Shown here piece by piece: positions 13,290-25,370 of a DNA stretch of 64,000 bases. The DNA is taken from assembly GCF_964204865.1 (NCBI RefSeq), contig NC_135259.1, forward strand, positions 1,922,001-1,986,000, in the 5' to 3' direction. Under the pieces are notes generated by a model that worked only from the letters and a program-made list of their open reading frames with translations, ran no database searches and had not been told where the DNA came from. The position numbers and the translations under genes were made by a program. The stretch comes from Styela clava (taxonomy: Eukaryota > Chordata > Ascidiacea > Stolidobranchia > Styelidae). Every line of letters begins with the position of its first letter. Position 1 is the first letter of the stretch.

Positions 13290-13565
13290 ACCAGGGTTTT
13301 GTTTATCTAGACTGGCGCGCCATGTAAGTGTGGCGTAAAAAGTTACATTTTATGAACAATATTCACAGTGTTACAAATGCAAAAGTGAAAAAATATGAGC
13401 CTCGCGCCAAAACTAAATTTAATCACAATCTCAACAAATTCCTCGAGCTATTTTTAGCTGAAACATCAAAAAATGTTTTAGTTTGGGTTTGGCAGCATCA
13501 GGCGGGCCAGATTGGATTACTTAACGGGCCGGATTTGGCCCGCTGGCCATAGTTTGTCCATGTCA
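13290..13565. mobile_element. hAT-like terminal remnant
   Basis: The right side carries GGGCCGGATTTGGCCCGC followed by TGGCCATAGTTTGTCCATG, the pattern of many hAT element ends. It resembles the segment at 9555-9615. No clean inverted partner or target duplication was found. It sits about 100 bp upstream of the integrin start codon. Confidence 0.45.
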
Positions 13566-13663
13566 GCTTTAATGTCACCATGTGCCAATTCCTAGGCACG
13601 AAAATAAAGCAATTTTTCTTTTTGCAGTTTATTTATATAAAAATTGCAATGACGACGTGAGAT

Positions 13664-16600
13664 ATGAATAACTCCGGATCAGAGTTAATGTTTATCTTGT
13701 TTCTGTTGGCGGTTTTGTCGTCTGCTGCGGCGTTTAACGTGGACATTTCTTCAAATCACATTGGTATCATTTCGTCGCCTGATGTTAACACAAAACTTTT
13801 AACAGTTCAACCCAGTAGTAATATTGCCGATACAACTTCGTATTTTGGATATACTGTCGGAATTAACATGGTCGACATAAATAATATAACAAGGGCAAGG
13901 TAGGAGTCAGTGATTTAATTTGATTTCTATTCTCTAATTCGTATACACCGTAGTGCGTGTTCCAGGTTGGGGTTATTCCGATTTTCCGCGTTTTATTTCC
14001 AATTCGAGTTAATGGACTGTCTGTGTTAGCAAAGTTAAAATACCCTTTGCCCATAAGTTTCAATCCCTTTAAACAACTTGATGTAAAGTAGGCGAACAAA
14101 ATTAGTTACCTTGGTTTTGGTACACACACTTTTGTAGCGCTAAATTTCTAGTAATGTTTGGGATTCAATTTCTCTACGCTTGTAAAAGACTTCCTGCTGT
14201 TAATTTGACTTGATGCTGTTAATAAAAATTTATCTGGAGAGATCTATATTTCTATATAGACTGATTTTTGAACTGGTAGGATGAATTTCGCAATCGTTGA
14301 AGCAATAATAACAAAGTGCAATACTTATAAAGTTTAAGGGGATGAGTAAATAAATAAACTCAACACTTTGTAATCAACGATATTGATTTGTATTTATATT
14401 TATAAAATATAGTATCAATTATAATAAGTTCGGATCTGAAAATATTAATCTATCAGTCTGGGTCAATTTGGCGAGACGATCAAATCGTGCCTCCCAGTTG
14501 TAGCATGTCCGCATATCAGTTCTTCACAGCCTCGATTCTGATATGACAAAAATCCGATATACTCGGACAAACTATCCGCAACAGTAGTAGTGAAATTAGG
14601 CGATAAAAAAGGTATTAACTTTGTTTGCTCAAATGCCTAATTCATTCCACTAATATAATTCACAGATTGCTCGTAGGATCACCACTGCACAGAGCAACAA
14701 ATCGGTCTTCAGTTCATCCGCACGTTGAAAAAAGTAATTCAATATTAAACGTATATATACTTTTAAAGTCGAATTGATGTTTTACATCGGTCCTTTTTAG
14801 TCAGTCAGTCATAATCGATTCTTAACAAACAATCTTTCGGTCTGGAGTCGTTACTGTTCAACATCAATCCATCTAAAATTCTGCTGTTTGAAATTCATAT
14901 CAAAATAACATCTATTAGATTTTTTGGGGAAAAATTGATACTTTGTGGTATTAATCAACTATCCGTTCACGCCACCTTAGTTTCCTTTTTTCCACCAAAA
15001 TAAATAAATATGATAATCTTAAAACTATATCATTTTTTATCAATCTGTTTTGTTTAAGAGCCGGAAGGAGGAATTTATGAATGCAAAATTGAGAACATTT
15101 TCGTAATTGAAAAAAATGATTCCAAAATATCTTCACCTTGCGTGCCAATTCATCCAGAAAAACGACTCCCCGGCGATGTATTTGGGAAAAGTGTTTCTTC
15201 AAATCCTGATGGAGAAATGACGGTATTTATCAACATTGACTATTTAACTGAGATATTCCGATACCATCCAAAACCAGACTTCTTTTTACCGTTAGATATA
15301 TATTTTGATATATTATTTAGGATTTATATCAGATGCTTTCATAGCCAACTCAAAACCATCAAACCTATCACTGTAATATGCCAATACTTAGGTTTAGATG
15401 AATTTTCGCTGTTAACTCAAATGTTTCTCCTTCGCAGGCTTGCTCTGCAACACGAGGAAAGAATTGCTCTTCTGCAATTCATTTACCGGGATTTTGTTAT
15501 AGAAGTTCTGATTTTGGAGAAACGTGGAATATGGATAAACGGTCAAGAAATGCAGGTAAAACAATATGATATTATAAAAATATTTTTCTCTCCTAATTAA
15601 TATCAGCATCAAAAAGTATGGATTATTTTTGCAGCTTGCGGGGTGGAAACAGTCGACGTCATGTTCGTACTTGATGGTTCGGCTTCAGTAGTCGGTCACT
15701 TTCAAAAGATTAAAGATTTTGCAACGAATATCACGGCCTTGCTTGACATAGAAAAGGGTACAATACACGTTGGAGTCATTCAGTATTCAACATTTATATG
15801 GAAAAGGTACATAGATTCATTTTATATAGAGTAAAACTGTGTTGTACTTTCTGACTCGATAGAGTCAGGTCGATGAGGCTTTAAAATTTTGGGCAGTTTC
15901 GGACACAAAAGTTTACAATATTACATTCTAAAACTAAAATAAACACAGTTTCACATGCCGTCGTAAACCCAAAGTTAGTGCGGAACTCCCGACAACATCA
16001 AGTCATCTTGCGTTAAATATATTAAATTAATAACCAACTCTCAATTTCTCAGGTGTGTATTAAGACCGCTGACTGATTTTTGTTTTTTGATAATTTCATT
16101 TGGAGTTTTCATTTTAATGTGATTTTTTATTCAAACAGTCCCCAAAATCGAAAAAATTACATCAAAACGGAATTAAAACTAGGAGAGTTTCAAAATTTGG
16201 AGGACTTTCAAGCAAGTATATTTAAGCAATCTAACTAAAATTATAGAAATTATAGACTACTGATACAATTCCAATACATCGCTGATTTCGTACAAATAAT
16301 TAATTGTTGGGCAATGGTTTGTCATATGGTCTTTCAACTCCAAGTAACCGATAGAATTGAAATCAAGATCCTTCCAGCATACATCCGAGGCTATTTGGAC
16401 TGGTAAGTAATTCTTGTACCCAAACGACCGAACGAAAGACCTTTTGCAAAATTCTATGCTGGATTTTTATCAAGCTTGGTGAATCAATGAATTTTCCAAT
16501 AGAATTTCATTTTTATGTATAATAGAGATCTATAGTAATTTGAAATATATATAATCTATTTCCAGGAAGCCATGTCGCATGTAAATATTAGCATGGGTGG

Positions 16601-19240
16601 AACAATGACAGGTGCTGCATTAAAAAAAGTCGTTGACGATTTCACACAATCTGAAAGATATAACTCTTCGACCAATAATCAAGTTATGATACTTCTTACC
16701 GACGGACGGTAAGAAAATTTATGAACTTCGTAATAAACTCTGGTATTGCTGAATAATGTATAAAAATTCTTACCTCATTTTTAGTAGAATATGACAAATT
16801 TTTAGATTTGAAAATTTACGATTTTTGCCAGTTGTTTGAAAATAAACAGAAAAGACAACAAAAGGGCTGGTATTTAAGGTATATGATGATGTGCAAATGG
16901 AGTTTTTCGCCTATTTTGTATCCGACAATTCGCCCAATTTCGCTTGGTTAACGATTAAAAAAGGTAATATTACTCAAGTTATTTATTGAACGTGAGTGAC
17001 TCATATGAATTTTATGTTTTCAGTTCAATATATTCGAAACGAGTAACACTTTATGCTCAACAACTTCGTGACATTGGAGTTGTTCCATATGCGGTTGGAG
17101 TTGGACAAGAAATTGATGACAATGAACTAAGAGTAATAATACTTTATTAAATAAACTTTGCATAGTGTATATAGATTTAGCATTCACCTAGCTTAAGGAA
17201 TAGACTATTAAGCAGTTGATTTGGCGCTCCCGAAGTATGTGCACTAAGATGACGAACAATCTGAACCCTAACCAGGTACTAACTACTCTATACTATAGAG
17301 CAGGGGTGGGCAAAATTTTTAGGATAAGAGCCGCATGTGGTAAGTCAGAAATATGTGAAAGTCGCATAATTTTTGAAATTAATGATATTAGAATACCGTG
17401 ACCTGAAATGAACTTTGCACAAACGTATAATAACAATATTGCAAAGTATTTATCGCGAGGCCATACCAGAAGTAGTTGACTTGTGTGTTCCCATCCTATC
17501 TAAAAGTTTTTAAAAGTCTTGGTAATATGTGCCAACGCATCAACAAACATTTGATCATTGTGATGTAAGATTTATCGTTTGACTGATTTACCTTCAAATT
17601 CTACGCTACGATTTTCATACTAAAACATAATTTGTCTTAAATCATTTCTGAAAATTTCTCCAATCGCTTGATAATTAAAAAAAAAAACTGTTACGCTACA
17701 GTTTCTCTTAGTTGAATTTGCATAAAAACTCAGGCGAGACGCATGCGGCTCGCGAGCCGCGGTTTGCCCACCGTTGCTATAGACTAGAGCAGTGGTTCCC
17801 AATCTTTTTAGAGTTGCGACCCACTATTTATCACCACAGCTCATGGCGACCCATTTAACTTTAATAAAACGTTGATTGAGGAAACAAATTGACATAACAC
17901 AGAACACAGCAATGGCTCATCATCGCAAAACTACCGTGTTTCTTCAAAAATAAGACCTGGCTTGAATATAAGACCTAATTCGAATTTTTAAAATGATTTT
18001 AATTAAACGCTACCAATAAAAAAAAAATTAAAATGTGTGGGAGAGGAAAGGTTCAATTACCTGAGGTAATGTGAAGATCACACCACTATTCATGATTGTG
18101 TGATATCACAATTATGATATATGTCGGTTTTTATATAATGTTCATTAAAAAATTTCGTGATTTTCTACAAGGTAACTTTATTTTTGATAAATGAACCCAA
18201 AAGGCCTCTTCCAAAGAAAACTAGTGTTATTCTTCAAAATAAATCTAAATCCTGTCTAAATTTCTGGGAAACACGGCAAGAAGTGCATGCTGTACCGTGT
18301 ACAAAACTGCTATGCGTAAAAAATTCACATGGTCATTCTTTGTGTAGCAAATTTTGTTCCTCTGAGAAGATTGGCAAAAGGAAACTTTCAGAGATGAGAA
18401 TTGAATTTTTTTTTTTTTTTGAAGATTTACGTATTCGAGTCGGCACTGATCCTAATACCCAGTATAATTAATCAAAGTTTTCCCCATCTTTTCACGACCC
18501 ACTAAGATTCTTTTTGCGACCCACCAGTGGGTCGCGACCCATAGTTTGGGAACCGCTGGACTAGAGTAATCAAAATACAAACTGTTTATGTAATTTTTCC
18601 TAAATACTAAGGTGATTGCCACGGGAACAGATACTGACGTCAGAGTATATAGAGTTGAAAATTTTGAAGGACTGAATGATATTGTTGAAGATTTTCAAAG
18701 TGAAATCTTGAGTTTTCAGTTAGAATGTGAGTCAAGGTGTTGTTTTTCTGGCATGTGATCATGCTGTTTGACTTAAGTATAAATTGCATTTTCAGTTTTT
18801 AAGTATGCATGTGTCTCCTCCAACTGGAGTCCCCTGCTACTCCACATTTTGTTGTATTTCAGAAAAATCTGCCAGTACAAAAATGAATTGTTCGCTGATC
18901 AATTTAAATCCACAAGTGTCACGTGTCTGAGCATTGGTCTCTAGTAATAAACGAACTTTCACAAATTCGGCGCTTCGGCAGAACAACTGTGCGATTCTTG
19001 CTTATTAAAGAGAAATCTGAATTACTGTCTATACTGCAATGTGTGTATATCCTAAAATTTACGTGTAAAATTAGTTTAACTCAGAATAATTTTTCGAAAT
19101 ATTCAATTTTTGTATTTTATTCACTGTCCTGTATTCCAGCTTCGCATCACAATGACAACGCTTCATTTAAACTGGAAGTTGGCGAGACAGGATTTTCGTC
19201 CCATTATGGAGCTATATTGAAAGATGAAAACAATAACACA
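13664..19240 (+). CDS. Integrin alpha subunit with I domain, N-terminal part only (10 exons, 433 codons)
   Basis: Cell-surface adhesion receptor subunit. Exons are 13664-13899, 14666-14733, 15059-15222, 15438-15555, 15635-15806, 16139-16211, 16566-16708, 17024-17132, 18612-18726 and 19140-19240; together they give 1299 nt in one frame. A signal peptide (about residues 1-23) precedes FNVDISSNHIG, the mature N-terminus typical of alpha subunits, then the first propeller blades (SYFGYTVG, LLVGSPLHRA). The I domain (about 197-390) has a full metal site: DGSAS (209-213), T290 in GGTMTG, and D323 in LLTDGRS. Intron 6 is GC-AG. After exon 10 the expected blades 3-7, legs, membrane span and tail are not visible before the next gene. 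Reading into intron 10 gives 26 more codons and a stop. It is either a truncated gene or one with exons I cannot see. Confidence 0.88.
13945..14140. mobile_element. Family A inverted-repeat element in integrin intron 1
   Basis: It shares the family interior (TAGTTACC, GCGAACAAAATTAG and TGTCTGTGTTAGC segments) and a decayed right end (TTTGGTACACACACTTTTGTAGCGC) with other family A copies. Its left end (TAGTGCGTGTTCCAGG) is worn. Confidence 0.65.
17219..17281 (+). mobile_element. Family A element, partial, in integrin intron 8
   Basis: Starts with TTGGCGCTCCCGAAGTATGTG and continues through CTGAACCCTAACCAGGTA. Only the left half is present; the hAT element starting at 17301 follows at once. 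Confidence 0.6.
17301..17776. mobile_element. Non-autonomous hAT element 1 in integrin intron 8
   Basis: The left end CAGGGGTGGGCAAA is matched by the inverted right end TTTGCCCACCGTTG. It is flanked by CTATAGAG (17293-17300) and CTATAGAC (17777-17784), an 8-bp target duplication with one mismatch, the hAT hallmark. It is 476 bp long and has no transposase. Confidence 0.85.
17790..18558. mobile_element. Non-autonomous hAT element 2 in integrin intron 8
   Basis: The ends CAGTGGTTCCC and GGGAACCGCTG are inverted repeats. A perfect 8-bp duplication, GACTAGAG, flanks it (17782-17789 and 18559-18566). The left duplication overlaps the right duplication of element 1 by three bases, so element 2 landed next to element 1. 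A family B element (17934-18276) is nested inside. Confidence 0.88.
17934..18276. mobile_element. Family B inverted-repeat element nested in hAT element 2
   Basis: Starts with CCGTGTTTCTTCAAAAATAAG and ends with CTGGGAAACACGG. The left flank is TA, as in other family B copies; the right flank is CA. It is degenerate relative to the copy at 27002-27276. Confidence 0.65.
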
Positions 19241-21002
19241 GTAAGTTTATATCTTTACGAAACTGGGTATTTTCTTTTCTGTTTTAATTGCTATATTTTA
19301 AGTAATTTTTGTGAGTTGTGACTGCAATGTATCTTGTTTGGGTGTATGATGTTTCTGTCTGATGCAGCGATGCCGGAAAAGATTTTATTTATACTCTCCC
19401 TTAACCTCAATTTTGGTTTACTTTGACGCATAACAGAGTGTCACAATGGTAAGTGAATCCACTGAAGATGAAAACCGAGTTTCATGTCGAGTTAAGTTGC
19501 AAAGTTTAGTTGACTATTGACTAAAGGAAAACGGTCTATGTTCGAAAATAATTGTAAAATATACAAGATGAAGGCGCTTCGTTATCAATTAATGAGGGAT
19601 AAAAATGAGTATGATGCACAAGTCCATCGGTTTCATCAATGAATGTTGAACGGTGGAGTGGAAAAGTAGTAATTTTTACTGTTTGTATAATTTGAAGCCA
19701 TCAATCTTGACAAACTGTAACATAACGTTCAACAATAAAAAAACTGCAAGATAAAATTGACATAGCATAATAGTGTATTTACGAAAACGTAAGTGAGCTC
19801 TCTCTTAACAACAAATGTGAAATGCTGATATTTTATAAAAATTAATAAAAAACGATGAATTGTGGTATATACGTTAATAAAGACATACAGATATGATTTC
19901 AATTGAAACATTTTGCCATTGGATATTGACCAATCTCCAAACATTTATATAACAACCAAATTAAATTCGACAAACAATATTGTTAGTATAGGCATACAGT
20001 AAGGGTTTTGTTTTTATCGATTCTAAAAAACAGCCTGTTTTAAAACGAGGGTTTGTTTTAAATCAATTTTATTATGTATTTTAATGAAATACCCATTGCA
20101 TCTACGTGAAAATACGCCAAAATGTTGCGTTCTGGCAGTTGCACACGCTGCCGGAATATTATTTTCAAAAAATAAAGAAAATAATTTTGCTTCCACTTTT
20201 ATCGCGCAGCTTTAATTACCAAGTTAGTACCTACACCAAAGTTATACAATTTTATCAAGAATGGGGGATAACTTTAGAACGTATTGATTCAGACGTTTAA
20301 ATTTTTATTTCGTCAAAGGAGACGTAAAACCTGTATTTTTATGAAAATTTCTCTGCCCTCCACGCCCCATGGGATACGTGGGACACGAAAACCGTATGAA
20401 TTTCTGGAAAATGATGTTAAAACATTTCGTTATGAACTTCGTGCCCATTTATTTGAGCATAGCTCTCTTGCTAGTTATAAAGGGCAAAACATATTCAGCA
20501 TTAACAACATACTTCGTGAAGGGGCTGATGGACACATGTGTAATAGTTATGAATATAAAGTGAACAAAGTCCGTAAATTTTGTTGTTTTGCATATCTCTT
20601 CGTACATGTAGTCCTATTTAGTAGACGCTAAAACTAAATTTAACAATTTTTATTACATTTTATTCCAATAAGAATTCCAATGGACGGGATGGGACAGGCA
20701 TAATTGCTATGGGATAGGGTGCGAATGGGACAGAAAAATATGTCCCACGGACAAGCCGGGTCATAGGGGGAGAGTTATTCAAAGTTATACAAATTCATTT
20801 ATTAGGCCGTATTTTTTCAATTTTTTAAACGGTAAATAATTGGAACAAGAATTATCAACCTGAATAAAAAATATGAGATATATAGATTTTTATACTAGAA
20901 TAATTCCGGAACAATCCTTTACAATTTGAAAACGAATTAAAATGAATAATAATTCGAAATTGATTGTCAAGGCCTTCGAGGTTTAGCCTACCTTGCCTAA
21001 TG
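19241..21002. other. Spacer downstream of the last visible integrin exon
   Basis: I searched this stretch for FG-GAP propeller repeats, membrane spans and the GFFKR-type tail of integrin alpha chains and saw none. A 12-nt stretch at 19437-19448, bounded by CAG and GTAAGTG, could be a micro-exon that keeps phase, but the evidence is thin. An AATAAA lies near 19735. The part around 20430-20480 shares short text (AGCATAGCTCTCTTGCTAGT) with the repeat pair at 34-35.5 kb. Confidence 0.4.
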
Positions 21003-21010
21003 GTATATGC

Positions 21011-22094
21011 CAGTGGTCGGCAACCACCGGGCCGCGCCCATTGCCGGTCCGCGGAAAAGTTACTGCCGGTCCGCAGAGAGGTGACACAAAAACGAACAAG
21101 GCCGTAATAAAACCTCTACAATCTAACCACAAACCCGACGACTATAATAAACAGCATCCAACAGTAAACCAGACAAACACAACACCAGGGGTCAACAAAC
21201 TGCAGGCCAAATGCGGCCCGCGAGCTGATTTGTTGCGGCCCTCGAACGACCCGACATTTAATACATAAAACAAAAAAATAATACCAAATTTAATATTGTC
21301 TCTAAATGGATTTATGTGGTGACAAGTACTGCTGACTGCGAATGCGCTTGTTGTAACAGGTAGCGTCAGTTGTATGTCGTTCGAGTTAATTTCGATTTTT
21401 AAAATTTAAAAATGTCTGGGAAACGGAGCGTCGAGCATTCCAAAGTGCTTGAACGGGAAAATATTTTTCTTTCCTGCGCATTCCAAAACCGGGTTGCTCG
21501 ATATGCCCAGTCAGCATCGCAAGTTTAATTATTGTAGCGATTTTTCGAAGGCGGAAATATTGCGCCCCGCGCGCTACCGGAAATGTTTATACTTGGCCTG
21601 CAAGTATATGAAGTTTGCCGACTACTGCACAACACTATTGAGCAGCATGTCTGAGTTCATAAACAATTGCCATGTCAGTATGTCGCAATAATGCTGGGTC
21701 AATTGTTTTTTCCGTATCAGTATGTGTCTCATCAGTCCGAATAAGATCTCCCCAACAAAATGATACAGGCATTGGTAATTTTTCCGAAATTTTATTAATG
21801 TGAGGCCCGGTTTTAAATATTGATAACTACAAAAACGAAATAGGCTGGATATAAGAAACTCGTTACGTGTGTCCATGTCGACCATATCTCGAATATGGGA
21901 ACAATTAATGGCCATCAAACAAATAAAGATATCTCATTAAATAGCATCGCCGTCGTTTTTAGTACATTGTCAACCTAAATTCCCTAATGCGTATAATGTA
22001 TTGCGTAGGCTTAGTTCGTTTGTATAAAAGTGGTCCGCCAAAAGTTTAGTCATGCTTTACCGGTCCGTCACTTGAAAAAGGTTGCCGACCACTG
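21011..22094. mobile_element. hAT element 3, about 1.08 kb
   Basis: The inverted ends CAGTGGTCGGCAACC and GGTTGCCGACCACTG are perfect over 15 bp. A perfect 8-bp duplication GTATATGC flanks it (21003-21010, 22095-22102). Inside, a second hAT-like end (CAGGGGTCAACAAACTGCAG, about 21187) is followed by a GC-rich piece and a short open stretch starting ATGTCTGGGAAACGG at 21411. This could be a decayed transposase start, but no core domain is recognisable. Confidence 0.88.
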
Positions 22095-22102
22095 GTATAT
22101 GC

Positions 22103-23953
22103 GACCCTGGTTCAAATTCCATGAGAGATCTGACAAGGTGACAGAGGATTGCTGGATTCCTCACCATCGCAGGGTGGTTCACGTAATGGCTTATCAGTTG
22201 CGACTTCATCCGCCCGCCACGTTTGCGGGCGCATTGCGCTATAGCTTGAGAAGACGAGTAAGGCCAAGTCATCGATATCTGTGGCGTTTCGTAGGTTTGT
22301 TGTGAATAAGAAGCGATTGGCAAGTTTTCACATCCATTCTTTTTGTTTTAGTTTTAACCTATTTGGTCCAAAAAAAAAAAAAATAATACTACCATTTTAA
22401 ACAAAACATTTTATCAAAAACTAGATTTGAAACAACTGCTTTAAAAAAATCCTTTTTGAACAAATCCCTACATACAGTAATATTTTTTTCATCTGTCTGT
22501 GAAAGATTATCCTCGCTTGTCACACCAAGCATCTACGTTTCAACTTAGGTAATCATGGGAAATATTGAAAAACACTAACCTATAGGATATTGCTCCAATA
22601 CAGAACGCATGCACCAGAAAATGAACATATATAATACATATGTAAATACATGTCTAGAGGAGTCTCAAAAGCCGCAATCGGTTTCACCAAACTGTTGGCG
22701 CTTTCGTGTGTGAAATAAAAATAAAATCATTTTTTTTAAATTTCATGTTAAACTTTCCTAACCACATATTAGATTAAAACTATACATAGTAATAGTAACG
22801 AATTGTTGTCCATTCCGAGAACGCAACACATACATCGAATGCGTAAAAGAAAGAAAAACGTTAAAATTGTATGCCACATATTCAATGTATTCCCCTGTAC
22901 CAAAATGAAATCCGTAAAATATTTAGATTTGCAGGCGATGCATCATAGAATTTATCGTTTAGGATAAATTTTGTGTTGAAAAGCACTATATGCAAATTAG
23001 CCAGGAAAATGTATATGATGCAGAAACGAAGTCACAACTCATGAGTAATATACAAATGTGAATGGTCAATGATGAATAGCTACAATCAATATAATGACAA
23101 AAAGCTTAGTTTGGGATTTTGAACCTAAATGGTCCCGCATTACTAATAAATAGTACGCTGTATTGCAATGATGCCTGTTTTCAAGGAATTACGATAAAGA
23201 TTTTGACGTTCCAAAAGTGTCGATTACATACAACGCCTCGGGCTGATGAGTTTGAATTGTGAACAATACGATTTCTTGCAAATATTTTCGGGTAATGCAT
23301 ATCTGTCAGCCTCAAAAATATTTAGAGGACTCACTTTTTATTCTCACAAAGCATTGAAGTTTTGCAGTTACTTCATTTTGGTCAGAATGCTTCAGGTAGT
23401 CGTTTGAACGTAAGTTTGGGATTCTATGTTTGGTATTTACGATTATGTGTTTTTAGTAACGTAAACCACGCCCCACGTCACGCTCGCTCCGGGCATTTGG
23501 AACAGCATTAGTCATCTTATCGACAGAATAATATCCTAAACTGGTATTCGGATGGAAATGTATTAGGATTTGCTTTATGTAAGTTCATGTAAATACTGTC
23601 AGTGAGAGATATAATTTTACCGTCGCTTAGATGCATGGTAAATTAGACATGCTTCATAAAGTTGTCCAAGTACCCTGACCTAAAATGAATCTTAAAATAA
23701 TATTTCAATTGAAGCAAAGACATTCTATGAAAATGATCTAACTATCTCTATTTTCTAGATTTATTGATTCCATTAAATCATTCATCAGGTCATAAATATT
23801 GCGTTTCTATGGTGGTCCTTCAACTCAAATATCTTTCAATATGAAATCAAATTTTCCAGCAAGACGTTTTTTTAAATATATACTTTTTATATCTATATAT
23901 GAGCAGTATTTTGCTCATTGGTAGTAAAACACAGTGTTTTAGAGATAAACGTA
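22103..23953. other. Intergenic stretch, nothing recognised
   Basis: AT-rich DNA between the integrin remnant and the CAP gene. Short frames at 22030-22323 on both strands mirror each other across a GC-richer patch and show no domain. A TA-rich stretch at about 23875-23905 could hold the CAP gene's core promoter, but no TATA box position can be fixed. Confidence 0.4.
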
Positions 23954-25335
23954 ATGAAGAATAGAATAACAGCAGCATGTTTTTGTCTAGTCGTGAGTCT
24001 TCATGTCATCTATGCCGAGGGTAAGAATATTATATATATCTATGAGCTAATTACTCAATGGTAAATTCTTAGTTTGATAATATGAACGTTAGTAACTGAT
24101 ATCTGATCATATAACGTAACAAAGCACGAGAATTATATGATTATAACTTTTGGAAATAATATAGATCTTTTATCGTGTGGAATGGTCTACCCAGGACATT
24201 TGTAATGTATTGCGATTTCGGGAAACAGTAAGTGTGAAATACAATGAGTAAAACTCTCAACTATCGTTGTTTCACTAATTGAAACGATTCTTGTATGTAT
24301 CGGGCTCTTATTTATTAGTTGTTATGTACCTAAGTATGTTGAAATATTGATTAAATTTAGAATTCTCACGATCCAAAAGAGCTCCATCAAACTGGTTATC
24401 TTCACCGACATTAAGTGAAACTCAAATTAAAATGATATTGGATAGTCACAACGAAATCAGAGCAAAAGTCAAGCCTTCAGCTACCAATATGGCTCGCTTG
24501 TCCTGGTCAACTAAGCTGGCGGCGAAAGCACTGAGTCGTTCGAGGTAGGTATTTTTGTCGAAGGTAGTTTATATAAGACAGTTTTCTAGCACGGTAGCTT
24601 GATAAATTGTTTAGTTGTAAACATATATATACAGGTGACCGTACATTTGAACCCACGTACATTTGAACCCATGTGTATATCCACGGGTTCAATCTATATG
24701 CGGGTGCTAGAACCCATGGGTTGGGGTTAGTATGAGTTCAACTATCCGAAAAACAAAAAAAATTCCATAGGTGCAATAGCATACAGGTGCAATTGTCATG
24801 GGTTCAAATGTACGTGGGTTCAAATGTAATGGAACCATATATACATATTACTACTCATTTGTACTAGTAATTTTTATACTTCAGCGTCGAGATTTTTAAA
24901 TGCCAAACTTTTCACATTCTCTGGAAAGCTACTGCATCAGCACATCAAAGTTAGTTGCTATTAAGCAACAAAATAGGTGTGCTAAAATGTACTTGATATA
25001 TGCTGTGAATGTATTACATTTATGATTTTGCAGAAATTGTGAGTACATTCCATCAAATGAACAGGGCACGGGAGAGAACATCCATGTATCTACGTCCACT
25101 GATTTCGAAAACGTTGTAAAGGGTTTTGTCAGCGAATGGGAAAAAGAGGTGATTGGCTGGTACTAGCTAGATGCTGATAGGTATTCGCAAAATTTAGGAG
25201 TAAAGTTTTTTGAGAGAATATAGAACTCGGAGTGTTTAACAAACATGACTATTACGTGTTTGCAATTTTAAAACTTAAAAGAAAAATCAAATACCTCCAG
25301 ATACAAGTCTAAATATTCTTTTCTTTGTTTTAATT

Positions 25336-25370
<35 letters not shown>

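Noticed and set aside
18157-18471. Frame of 104 codons in integrin intron 8
   Set aside because: It runs across the nested family B element, hAT 2 sequence and a T-run; no domain was seen.
20990-22125. Possible tRNA-derived SINE interrupted by hAT 3 (TTGCCTAATGG and GGTTCAAATTCC)
   Set aside because: With the hAT element removed, the A-like and B-like boxes are only about 16 bases apart, too close for a tRNA promoter, and no tail or duplication was found.
23340-23400. Possible integrin propeller exon (TTTTGGTCAGAATGCT, FGQNA)
   Set aside because: The frame implied by the acceptor just upstream does not read FGQNA, the segment is under 30 bases, and no neighbouring blade exon is present.
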